DNA from: Lentisphaerota bacterium
GTDB taxonomy: Bacteria; Verrucomicrobiota; Kiritimatiellia; RFP12; UBA1067
Assembly: GCA_022839525.1 (NCBI GenBank)
Contig: JALHET010000050.1
Coordinates: 1-9,968 of the forward strand
DNA length: 9,968 nucleotides
Direction of reading: 5' to 3'
Shown: one piece after another, positions 1 through 6,502 of the stretch
Numbering within the stretch: position 1 is the stretch's first letter
Layout: each line of letters starts with the position of its first letter
Notes under the pieces: generated by a model
Databases searched by the model: none
What the model saw: the letters and a program-made list of their open reading frames with translations, nothing else
What the model was told of the DNA's origin: nothing
Position numbers and translations under genes: made by a program

Positions 1-1
1 G

Positions 2-82
2 GGGGGCGCGGCGGTGCTCCAGGCCATGGAGCAGGGGGTGGACCTGCACGGCCTCTTTTCGACGCGGCTGTTCCTGAAATGA
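2..82 (+). CDS. C-terminal end of an unrecognised protein (partial)
   Basis: An open frame runs in from the left edge and stops at TGA 80-82. It encodes 26 visible residues that begin GGAAVLQAMEQGVD and end STRLFLK. Codon use is GC-rich like the neighbouring genes, and the next promoter starts immediately after the stop, so this is most likely the true end of a coding gene and not a shadow. The piece is too short to assign to a family. An Ala-rich helix followed by a short amphipathic tail would fit many cytosolic enzymes. It ends just before the superoxide reductase promoter and is probably a separate transcription unit from it. Confidence 0.55.
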   Translation, partial: GGAAVLQAMEQGVDLHGLFSTRLFLK

Positions 83-86
83 GTTT

Positions 87-116
87 TTGCAGTTAGAACA
101 GCTTTTCTGCTATACT
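87..116 (+). promoter_or_regulatory. Sigma70-type extended -10 promoter for the superoxide reductase gene
   Basis: A -35-like TTGCAG (87-92) is separated by 18 bases from TATACT (111-116). The bases TGC directly before the -10 give an extended -10 (TGn) element. Transcription would start near 123, leaving a leader of about 30 nt before the chosen ATG at 153. It sits directly after the stop of the upstream gene. Confidence 0.6.
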
Positions 117-152
117 TACGCCCAGAACATTCAAAACGAAAGGATCACCGCC

Positions 153-542
153 ATGCTGTCAGAATTCGTCAAGAGCGCAGACTGGAAGAGCGAGAAGCAC
201 GTGCCTGTCATCGAATGTGGCGCGACCGTCAAGGCGGGCGAGCCGCTCGCCATCACGGTTTCCGTCGGCAAAGAGATCGCCCACCCGAACACCACGAACC
301 ACCACATCGCCTGGATCGCCCTGCACTACGTGCCGGCAGGGGCAAAGATCTCGATCGAGATCGCACGCTGCGAGTTCAGTTCGCACGGCGCCTCTGCCGA
401 AGGGGTCGACAAAGGGCCAGCCTGCACATGTAGCGCCGTTACGGTCAGCGCCAAACTCGCGGCGTCGGGAACCTTGTACGCCACGGCCTACTGCAACATC
501 CACGGTCTCTGGGTGTCGGAAAAGCCGATCGTTGTCGCGTAA
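153..542 (+). CDS. Superoxide reductase, class II (neelaredoxin type)
   Basis: This cytosolic non-haem iron enzyme reduces superoxide to hydrogen peroxide without making oxygen, a defence typical of anaerobes. From ATG 153 the protein has 129 residues. The iron site is complete: E14-K15-H16 in the EKHVP motif, H44 and H50 (HP then NHH), and C114 and H117 in CNIHGLW. This gives the family's four-His one-Cys centre plus the Glu and Lys used in catalysis. Spacing closely matches the archaeal one-iron enzymes. There is no N-terminal desulforedoxin domain, so it is the one-iron class and not desulfoferrodoxin. The open frame extends upstream to 87, but that would place the start inside the promoter. 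ATG 153 has AAAGGA (139-144) eight bases upstream and puts EKH at the family's usual position. The gene looks monocistronic and converges on the peptidase gene. Confidence 0.95.
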   Translation: MLSEFVKSADWKSEKHVPVIECGATVKAGEPLAITVSVGKEIAHPNTTNHHIAWIALHYVPAGAKISIEIARCEFSSHGASAEGVDKGPACTCSAVTVSAKLAASGTLYATAYCNIHGLWVSEKPIVVA

Positions 543-583
543 AAGCCGCGCGCCCTGCTTTTAACTGAATCCGCCCTGCGGCG

Positions 584-1318
584 TCACTTGGCTGGACGCG
601 GCGGCAGCGGCGCGTCTGGGCTGCGCTTGACCGAACAGTGCAGGTGGGCACCCGAGCTCTTGGGCACTTCGTACAGCACGAAATCGAAGCCGGCCTGCCA
701 ACAGAGTTTGGCCAGCTCGCTCAGGCTCATCTTCTCGCACGTCAGGTCAATGGCCCTGCCCTCGCTGTGCAAGGACGTGGCCATGTGAATCTTGTTTTTA
801 TCCGCCGGGCGATACGCGTCTTGGATTTTGAGCCTGCCGCCTTTTTTTTCCAGCAGGTTCACCAGGCGCTTGAGCGGGACTTCCATCGCGCGATGGATCA
901 TGTGGTCGTCTTCATCGTCATCGGGGTGGTCGTTGTCGCTTTCGAACCAGACCCGCTGATCCTCGAACCGCACCAGGGCGTTCGTGGGGTTGAAGGTGGC
1001 CAAATCGATCGGCCCCGACGCATAGATCTCTTTGCCTTTGGGCAGGTTTGAATTCGGCGGGAACGACGCGGGCGCCTCACGCACCGGGTTGTGCAGATCC
1101 GGAGGGGGGGGCGGCTCCGGCTTCTTCACCGCCTCACGACCGCTTGTTTCTGTTGACCCTCGTTGACCGCACCCCTCAAGGCTCAAGCAAAGCAAAAGGC
1201 CACTCACGCACACCGCCGCGGCAATCCCCAACGCCCACTTCATCCAAATGCCGAACGCCCGGGGCTCGCCGAAATCCCTGAACGTCTCCGGTTTCGGAAT
1301 CTTACTCAAAAAACGCAT
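584..1318 (-). CDS. Membrane-anchored M15-type peptidase (D-Ala-D-Ala carboxypeptidase/hedgehog fold)
   Basis: A predicted zinc peptidase acting on peptidoglycan stem peptides outside the cytoplasmic membrane. The 244-residue protein has an N-terminal cytosolic stretch (1-26), a hydrophobic segment (about 27-47) ending at Cys50, a proline-rich linker (about 67-84) and a C-terminal catalytic domain (about 145-232). The domain shows DAYRP (167-171), SLHSEGRAIDL with H184 and D191, and AHLHC with H225 and H227. This is the H-x6-D...HxH metal pattern of the M15/DUF882-type superfamily. An internal start at M26 would give a lipoprotein-like leader (LEGC at 48-50), but it has no Shine-Dalgarno. M1 has AGGAGG/GGAAGG upstream, though at long spacing, so the N-terminus is uncertain. 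An acidic, His-containing insert (about 126-142) precedes the domain. Fold assignment is firm; the exact substrate is inferred. Confidence 0.8.
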   Translation of the reverse strand: MRFLSKIPKPETFRDFGEPRAFGIWMKWALGIAAAVCVSGLLLCLSLEGCGQRGSTETSGREAVKKPEPPPPPDLHNPVREAPASFPPNSNLPKGKEIYASGPIDLATFNPTNALVRFEDQRVWFESDNDHPDDDEDDHMIHRAMEVPLKRLVNLLEKKGGRLKIQDAYRPADKNKIHMATSLHSEGRAIDLTCEKMSLSELAKLCWQAGFDFVLYEVPKSSGAHLHCSVKRSPDAPLPPRPAK

Positions 1319-1392
1319 CTGCCCGCTTAACCTTCCCTCCTGTGTGCCGCACGCCGTTTTGCCGTCTCACCGATACACACATGACGGGGGGC

Positions 1393-1421
1393 AGTATACC
1401 CAACCTGTCCTGTCAGGAAAA
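1393..1421 (-). promoter_or_regulatory. Promoter for the M15-type peptidase gene
   Basis: Read on the minus strand, TATACT (1398-1393) lies 17 bases after a weak -35, TTTTCC (1421-1416). The start of transcription would be near 1386, giving a leader of about 70 nt to the ATG at 1318. The -10 is five of six to consensus; the -35 is poor, so an activator may be needed. Confidence 0.45.
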
Positions 1422-1454
1422 CCAAAAACACCTGCATTTGCGACTCTCCTCATG

Positions 1455-1497
1455 TGTCAACGTAAATGCGACCGGGGTGGTCGCATTTACGTTGACA
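1455..1497. repeat. Perfect 19-bp inverted repeat (hairpin) with 5-nt loop
   Basis: The left arm TGTCAACGTAAATGCGACC (1455-1473) is the exact reverse complement of 1479-1497, with GGGGT (1474-1478) between. The unit begins TG and ends CA, and each end reads TTGACA facing outward. It lies between two divergent genes and not behind a stop, and no T-run follows, so it is not an ordinary terminator. It could be a palindromic element such as a MITE/REP-like repeat or fused insertion-sequence ends, or a large operator. No obvious target-site duplication flanks it. Confidence 0.9.
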
Positions 1498-1638
1498 AGT
1501 GATAAAACAAAGGAAACCCTCACTCGATGCTGGCACTCTCCCCGTAAAACCGATACATTATTACACGCAAATGTTTTTTCAATGCGGGCGCGTCAAAGGC
1601 TGCAGTCGTCGGCCACGGGCCGTGAGGAAGGGGCAATC

Positions 1639-3606
1639 ATGTATATTCATCTCGCAAAACACGCTTATCGATTGGCTTGGGTGTTTATGGGCGGGGCAGC
1701 GACCGTATGTGTGGCGCTCGTGACGGGGTGTCAGTCGCCTGTGGGCTTGCCTCCCGAAACGGCTGCGGGCAGCGACAGCCAGGGGGGTAATGTCCCGATC
1801 ACCCCGACGAAGCTACTGGCGCGGGGCAAGCCGGAGGGGGTTTCCGCAACTGTCAACGGGCCGCGCTCGGCCGTGATCTCGTGGAATGAGCCGAACGGCC
1901 GCGTCTACCGATACCGGATCGAGCGGGCCGAGTCGCCCGACGGCCCCTTCGCTTGGGTCGCGGACGTTTCGCCGAACAAGCTGACGTACAGCGACGGCCT
2001 GACACCAGACTCCCGGCTCAAAGACAGCACCACCTATTACTACCGGATGAGTACAATTTTCGACAAGTTCGGCCTGATGAGCGAACCGACCCCGCCGGTC
2101 AAAGCCACCACCCTCCCCCCGCCCGTTCCGCCGGGGTCGGTCAAGGCCGTTGCCACCCGTTCGCGCACCGTCACGGTGACGTGGACGCCCTCTGTCTCCG
2201 AAGGGGTGACGACGTACCGCATCGAAAGAGCCGCAACCACGCAGCCCGAGGCGTTTGAGAAAATCGGGGAGGTATCCTCTCCGAAGTTCGTTGACGGCGG
2301 CACGCCCGCGTCCGTGCTGAAAGACAGCACGAAATACCTCTACCGCGTCTTGTCCGTCAACAGGGTGGAAGCCGAGAGTGCGCCTTCCGCGCCAGCCGAA
2401 GTGTTGACGCTTCCGCCGCCAGCGGCGCCCCGCAAGCTTGTGGCGACCTCAAACGAGGTGCGCTGCGTGCCGCTCGCCTGGGAGGCCAGCCCCGAGACCG
2501 ATGTGATCCGCTACGAGGTCTATCAGGCTCGTGCCGCCGGAGGCCCGTTCAAGCATATCGGCGGCGTGCAAGGGCGCACGAACACGCAGTACATCGACGG
2601 AGGCGCCAACCCCGGCACGCTGGAGGACGAGGGAACCTACTTCTACCGCGTCCGCGCCTTTAACGACGTGACTGCGGAGAGCGCGGACTCCGAGACGGCG
2701 CAGGCCATCACGCGCGCCGTGCCGCCGGTAATCCAGCAGGTGACAACGGTCTCCGCCCGCCCCCGCGAGGTGCCGGTCTCTTGGGCGGCGTCACCCGACA
2801 CCTCTGTGATCGGCTACGAGGTTTGGCGGGCAACCGCCGATAGCGACGACTGGGAGCAGATCGTGCGACTGAACAGTCACGATGTGACCAGTTTCCTGGA
2901 CAGGGGCGGCGAAAAGGATGGCACCAAACTCGGCCTGCTCAAAGACGGCACCGAGTACCAGTACAAGGTGATCTCTTTCAACACCGCAAACATCCGCTCC
3001 TCGGCCTCCAAGTCGGTCAAAGCAAAAACCAAGGTGCTTCCCGTGCCCCCATCGGGCCTAACCGCCACTACCCAACTGGCGCACACGATCCGCCTGACAT
3101 GGAAAGCCAATCCTGAAAAGGATGTGAACAGCTATTGGGTTGAGGCCTCCAAAGAACCGGACGGTTCGTTCCGTAAACTTGCGGTCGTGAACGGGACTGA
3201 GGATGCGGCGTTGACTGCCGATGACCCGGAGTTGAACCCGAACACCATAAAATACTACCGCATCAAGGCGCTAGACAAAGAAGGGCTGGAGAGCGAGTGG
3301 AGCGAAGTGATTAAGGGAAGTTCAAAACCGTTACCCGATGCGCCCACCGACTTGCGGGCAGAGCCAGACGGCAACATGATCCGCGTCACGTGGAAGGCTC
3401 CTGCCCAACCTGATGTTGAACAGTACAAAGTCTGGTCCAAGAGATTTCTGGGGTGGAATCTGTTGACAACAACCGGACAGCCCGAGTATCGCTTGGGACT
3501 GACAGACCTTCCCAAGACCATGTCCATCGCCGTCACCGCCGTGGACAAGGACAAGTTGGAGAGCGAGAAGAGCGAGACCGTCAAAGTCGATCCGAAGGCT
3601 CCGTAG
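1639..3606 (+). CDS. Outer-surface or periplasmic lipoprotein with six fibronectin type III domains
   Basis: The 655-residue protein starts at ATG 1639, with GAGGAAGG (1624-1631) upstream. It has a lipoprotein signal peptide whose lipobox is LVTGC, with the lipidated Cys at 31. A short low-complexity linker (32-62) leads to six tandem FnIII domains at about 65-158, 165-258, 264-358, 362-464, 471-562 and 569-651. Each carries a central Trp (SW, TW or AW), a Y-x-[VI] strand motif, a YY/YxYRV-type motif and an ES.S end, and most are joined by Pro-rich linkers such as LPPPVPP. No catalytic domain is present, so the likely role is adhesion, scaffolding or glycan/protein binding at the cell surface. 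Architecture recalls bacterial FnIII lipoproteins such as Campylobacter FlpA. The frame is open back to 1342, but upstream starts lack a signal peptide. It ends 15 bases before the convergent gene. Confidence 0.88.
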   Translation: MYIHLAKHAYRLAWVFMGGAATVCVALVTGCQSPVGLPPETAAGSDSQGGNVPITPTKLLARGKPEGVSATVNGPRSAVISWNEPNGRVYRYRIERAESPDGPFAWVADVSPNKLTYSDGLTPDSRLKDSTTYYYRMSTIFDKFGLMSEPTPPVKATTLPPPVPPGSVKAVATRSRTVTVTWTPSVSEGVTTYRIERAATTQPEAFEKIGEVSSPKFVDGGTPASVLKDSTKYLYRVLSVNRVEAESAPSAPAEVLTLPPPAAPRKLVATSNEVRCVPLAWEASPETDVIRYEVYQARAAGGPFKHIGGVQGRTNTQYIDGGANPGTLEDEGTYFYRVRAFNDVTAESADSETAQAITRAVPPVIQQVTTVSARPREVPVSWAASPDTSVIGYEVWRATADSDDWEQIVRLNSHDVTSFLDRGGEKDGTKLGLLKDGTEYQYKVISFNTANIRSSASKSVKAKTKVLPVPPSGLTATTQLAHTIRLTWKANPEKDVNSYWVEASKEPDGSFRKLAVVNGTEDAALTADDPELNPNTIKYYRIKALDKEGLESEWSEVIKGSSKPLPDAPTDLRAEPDGNMIRVTWKAPAQPDVEQYKVWSKRFLGWNLLTTTGQPEYRLGLTDLPKTMSIAVTAVDKDKLESEKSETVKVDPKAP

Positions 3607-3621
3607 CACAACACGAGAGAT

Positions 3622-4179
3622 CTAGAGATCGTCTTCGCGGAAATCGATGAACAGCACCCCGAAAACCATGTCAAAGACCTCAAGCGGATCGACACCAACC
3701 TCTGCGCCGACCAAAATGGCCTGCAAGCCCAAACCGATCTCGGAGGCGGCATAGCGAGGATTCGCGTCATAGCTGGTGGTCGTGGCATCGGCCACGCTGG
3801 CGGCCAAGCCGCTGCGGGACTCGATGCCCCCCGGCCACGGCACCCGCGGCACCTGACGAGGCCCCGGCAGACCGAGATAGATAGAGGTGTAGGAACCCAT
3901 GAAAAGGTCGGTGTACTTCGTCACGCGGGTTCCGAGGGCGAGCCCTGGGCCCACACGGACACGCGCCCTCACAATATCGAGCACATCGAAGATCCGGTTA
4001 GGGATGTAAAACAGCAGTTTGTGTCCAACCCCCTGGCCGTTTCCCCGGCGTGCCGGTTCCGCGGCAAAAGCGTCCGTTTTCGTGGGCAAGGCCGGTGAAG
4101 CCGTCTGAGGTTCCTCCGCCGCAAGGGTTGCGCCGAGCAAGGTCATAACGATCAGGGATGACAAAGCAATAGATTGCAT
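3622..4179 (-). CDS. Exported protein of unknown function, Gly-rich beta-strand pattern
   Basis: I do not recognise a named family. The 185-residue product has a clear Sec signal peptide (about 1-21, ending TLAA before EE), then a variable Ala/Pro-rich stretch (22-52). After that comes a region that looks conserved: NRIFDVLDIVRARVRVGPG (61-79), GTRVTKYTDLFMGSY (83-97) and LGLPGPR (102-108). A C-terminal block follows with EIGLGL (147-152), GAEVGVDP (158-165) and FIDFREDDL at the end. The alternating Gly/hydrophobic pattern suggests short beta-hairpins, as in small envelope or outer-membrane proteins. ATG 4179 has AGGAG ten bases upstream and a strong promoter. It is convergent with the FnIII lipoprotein gene and divergent from the EEP gene. 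Cell-envelope location is inferred; function is unknown. Confidence 0.75.
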   Translation of the reverse strand: MQSIALSSLIVMTLLGATLAAEEPQTASPALPTKTDAFAAEPARRGNGQGVGHKLLFYIPNRIFDVLDIVRARVRVGPGLALGTRVTKYTDLFMGSYTSIYLGLPGPRQVPRVPWPGGIESRSGLAASVADATTTSYDANPRYAASEIGLGLQAILVGAEVGVDPLEVFDMVFGVLFIDFREDDL

Positions 4180-4213
4180 GTTTAATAATCTCCTGTGTTT
4201 TGAAACTCTTAAT

Positions 4214-4241
4214 ATTATACCCTATGCCTGAGAAAATGCAA
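4214..4241 (-). promoter_or_regulatory. Near-consensus sigma70 promoter for the exported unknown protein
   Basis: On the minus strand, TTGCAT (4241-4236) is followed after 16 bases by a perfect TATAAT (4219-4214). The start of transcription would fall near 4207, about 28 nt before the ATG at 4179. This is the best promoter match in the window and suggests high constitutive expression. Confidence 0.7.
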
Positions 4242-4399
4242 GGCGCACACCGGAACGTTTGTGTGTCCCGCTGCAAGTCGGAGTGTTGCATTACCAATCG
4301 CCTTATGCGACCATAATGGCCTGTTGAATGAACCCCCGCCCCGGGCGTAAAGATGCAGATGTGTCAGAAGCGAAAACCCTAGAAAGGTAACGATCCATA

Positions 4400-5170
4400 A
4401 TGAACCGGTTCTTCTGTCTGTTGCCATCCCTCGTTGTGTCAGCCGCCTTCTTTTCCTGTCAGCCCGCAGGGGCGCAGGAATCCCTACGCGTCATGTCTTA
4501 TAATGTCCGCAATTGCCGCGGGCTGGACGATTACCACTCGATCAACGTCACAAGGATCGCCGGCGTGATCTCGAATCAAGCGCCCGATGTGGTCGCCCTG
4601 CAGGAGTTGGACCGCAAAGCCAAACGGAGCATGGGACGCGACGTGTTGCAGGAGATTGCCTCCTCCACGGGGATGACCGGCACCTACGGCGAGGCCATTC
4701 CTTTTCAAGGCGGGTCGTACGGAGTGGGCGTCCTTTCAAAAACCAAGCCGCTCCGCTCGTATCACCTTCCCCTTCCCGGCAAAGAGGAGCCCCGAACCCT
4801 GCTGGTCTGTGAATTCGACACCTTCGTGTTTTTCTGCACCCATTTGTCTTTGACCGCCGAAAGCCGCCAGATATCGGCGGAGATTATCAAACGGGAACAG
4901 GCCAAGTTCAGCAAACCTGTTCTCCTCGCCGGGGATTTCAATGCCGAGCCCGACTCCGCAGTAATGCAGGAGTTCGGAAAATCCTGGAAGCGCGTCAGCC
5001 CCCTGCTGCCGACTTTTCCGGCAGACAAGCCAGACCGGATCATCGATTATATTTTCGTTTCGGGAAACACGGCGGTGCAGGTGCCCGAGACACATGTGGT
5101 CAACGAACCGGTGGCCTCTGACCATCGCCCCGTCTTTTCCCGTGTTACCTTTGAGTGTAGGGGAAACTGA
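4400..5170 (+). CDS. Exported endonuclease/exonuclease/phosphatase (EEP) family metal-dependent hydrolase
   Basis: A Mg-dependent phosphodiesterase/phosphatase of the EEP (DNase I-like) fold, exported from the cytoplasm. The 256-residue protein has a signal peptide (about 1-25, cut after AGA; Cys20 could instead be lipidated, though FFSC is a poor lipobox). All core motifs are visible: N35 in SYNVRNC, E69 in QELD, H148 in THLSL, D179 and N181 in GDFNAEPDS, D216 in IDYIF, and D241-H242 in SDHRPV. An intact active site argues for a working enzyme. The family spans nucleases, sphingomyelinases and inositol phosphatases, so the substrate cannot be read from sequence. ATG 4400 is preceded by AGAAAGG (4381-4387). 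Its last 26 bases overlap the end of the opposite-strand GH2 relic. The upstream 220 bases show no strong promoter on this strand. Confidence 0.88.
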   Translation: MNRFFCLLPSLVVSAAFFSCQPAGAQESLRVMSYNVRNCRGLDDYHSINVTRIAGVISNQAPDVVALQELDRKAKRSMGRDVLQEIASSTGMTGTYGEAIPFQGGSYGVGVLSKTKPLRSYHLPLPGKEEPRTLLVCEFDTFVFFCTHLSLTAESRQISAEIIKREQAKFSKPVLLAGDFNAEPDSAVMQEFGKSWKRVSPLLPTFPADKPDRIIDYIFVSGNTAVQVPETHVVNEPVASDHRPVFSRVTFECRGN

Positions 5171-6330
5171 CGGCGTATTCCACCACACAGAAACCCGTGG
5201 CCGGCAACTTGGGCCGGATCGCCGGCAGTTTGAGCAGCGAGCGCCCGCCCGCTAAATTCAGGCCCGGAAACGTATGCTCGTCCAAGACTTCGCCGCCGGG
5301 AGTCTTGACGGTGACCTTCAAATCGGCGATCCGTGCCGGGGCGCACCGGTTGAATTTGGCAGCGTTCTTGATGGCGGGCACCGGACGCAACCCCATATTC
5401 TGAGCCCCGTTGAGCATGGCCGGCGCGCCGTTGAGCAGAAACAACCCGTCGCGCTGGGCGACCGTGCGGATGCCCGTCGTCGTCACAACATCGTCCACCG
5501 GCTTGCCGATGTCGTCGGATAATGTGGCGGTAACGGCGTACAACGCGGGCCGTTCCGGGCACCACACCTCGGCGTCGGGAATCTCCAAAGGCAGAACCAC
5601 TTCCCGTGCCGAGTTCGCCTCCACCCTCACCGGACAGCTTTGCCGGGCAACCTCCCGGCCTTCGGCCGGAAACCAGTTGCGGTAACCGATGCGCACCGTC
5701 CCCGTAAAGGGTCGGTTGCCGGTGTTCTCGATCAGGAGACGGTTCCGTTGGCGGGCCGATCCGTTTACCCCCAGCGTCTCCGTGTGAACAAAAAAATCCC
5801 GCAGTGCCGCGTCACCCGGCAGCAGATGCAGCGTGACCCGGCCGGCGAACCAGCCGACAGCATGATCGTCCGGCATGTGCCCCATGGGATTCTTCAGCGT
5901 AAAATGGTTCACCTTTATGGCGAGGAGATTCGCGCCACGGCGCAGGCCGGTTTGTGGAAACCGAAGGAATGCCGGTTTTCCTCCAGCCGTCGTTCAAACG
6001 GATCGTGCGGCGCACGGACGGCAACGGCTGTGGCTTGATTTGCGCGAGACGCGCTTCCGCTTCCTCAGGCCGTACCGCCAACTGGTCGAGATTGGGATCG
6101 CCGAACCATGCGGAGGCGTAGTCCGCGTAAGCGTTCAGAAAGGCGACGCGCTCTTCCGTCGAGAACACCGCCGTCTTTCCCTTAAAATCCGTCTCGCCGT
6201 TCGCCGCAGGGACACTGCTCACGGCGCGAAACTCGAACGAACGCGAAAACACATCCGGATAACCCGCCGCCAGCAGGGCAAACGGAGTCAGCAACAGAAC
6301 AAAAAAACGGGGCAGACTATTCTTTTTCAT
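5145..6330 (-). pseudogene. Decayed GH2-like glycoside hydrolase (frameshift, catalytic domain missing)
   Basis: Two minus-strand frames together make one damaged protein. The first starts at ATG 6330 with a signal peptide (MKKNSLPRFFVLL..., cut near LLAA) and a short domain with FSTEERVAFLNAYADY and FGDPNLDQLAV, reaching RTIRLNDGW near 5983. Sense then passes to the +1 frame, where GLRRGANLLAIKVNHF (about 5948-5901) resembles the end of a GH2 sugar-binding jelly roll. An Ig-like GH2 middle domain follows, ending DGLFLLNGAPAMLNGAQNMG. In intact GH2 enzymes this leads into the TIM barrel with its acid/base and nucleophile Glu. Here, after FNRCAP, the text jumps to a short beta-rich tail ending VVEYAVSF and stops at 5145. 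About 395 codons remain where the family usually has 600-1000. I infer at least one frameshift and two internal deletions. No Shine-Dalgarno precedes 6330. Confidence 0.75.
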
Positions 6331-6382
6331 TGGTTTTATGATGATGCGACTGTTGGCGAAAACCGTCAACCATTTTCGCGTC

Positions 6383-6411
6383 TCGACAATCCGCAGCCCG
6401 GATGTTATTGT
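6383..6411 (+). promoter_or_regulatory. Possible promoter for the ASRT-like/ceramidase-like unit
   Basis: TCGACA (6383-6388, five of six to the -35 consensus) is followed after 17 bases by TATTGT (6406-6411, four of six to the -10). Transcription would start near 6418, about 85 nt before the first ATG. It is the only reasonable candidate in the 172-base gap and lies between divergent coding units. Confidence 0.35.
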
Positions 6412-6502
6412 TTTTGGAAAGTCGCGTCTGGAGCGGCTTTTTCAGCCTTTTCATGCAACGAAGCCGGTCAACAGAAAATGAGCCGGGTGAAAGGAACCTC
6501 AA

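Larger units (their letters stand above)
1319..1638. other. Divergent intergenic region with promoter and long inverted repeat
   Basis: These 320 bases separate the divergent peptidase and FnIII lipoprotein genes. They hold the peptidase's Shine-Dalgarno and promoter (to 1421) and a perfect 19-bp hairpin (1455-1497). About 140 bases on the right must carry the lipoprotein promoter. I see only a weak candidate -10 there, TACATT at 1554-1559, with no good -35. The lipoprotein reading frame stays open leftward to 1342, but no start there has translation signals or a signal peptide, so I treat the stretch as non-coding. Confidence 0.6.

Noticed and set aside
153..510. Long open frames opposite or overlapping the superoxide reductase, peptidase, EEP and HydF genes
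   Set aside because: They are shadows of GC-rich coding sequence: Arg/Pro/Gly-rich translations with no domain motifs, each covered by a confidently identified gene in another frame.
552..565. GCCCTGCTTTTAAC at 552-565 resembling GCCCTGCTTTAAC at 8379-8391
   Set aside because: Both lie about ten bases after a stop codon, which is curious. They are only two short, imperfect copies, with no shared fold or flanking similarity, and may be chance.
1492..1520. Outward promoter using TTGACA at the right end of the hairpin
   Set aside because: The -35 is perfect, but the bases 16-18 downstream (around AACCCT) do not resemble a -10. The same holds for the left end on the minus strand.
1342..1638. 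N-terminal extension of the FnIII lipoprotein by 99 residues
   Set aside because: The frame is open, but it crosses the hairpin and has no Shine-Dalgarno or signal peptide at 1342. ATG 1639 has both a ribosome site and a perfect lipobox 30 residues in.
3610..3640. GAGATCTAGAGATC repeat/palindrome between the convergent FnIII and unknown genes as a bidirectional terminator
   Set aside because: Arms are only about six bases, AT-containing, and partly inside the 3' end of the minus-strand gene, with no T-run on either strand.
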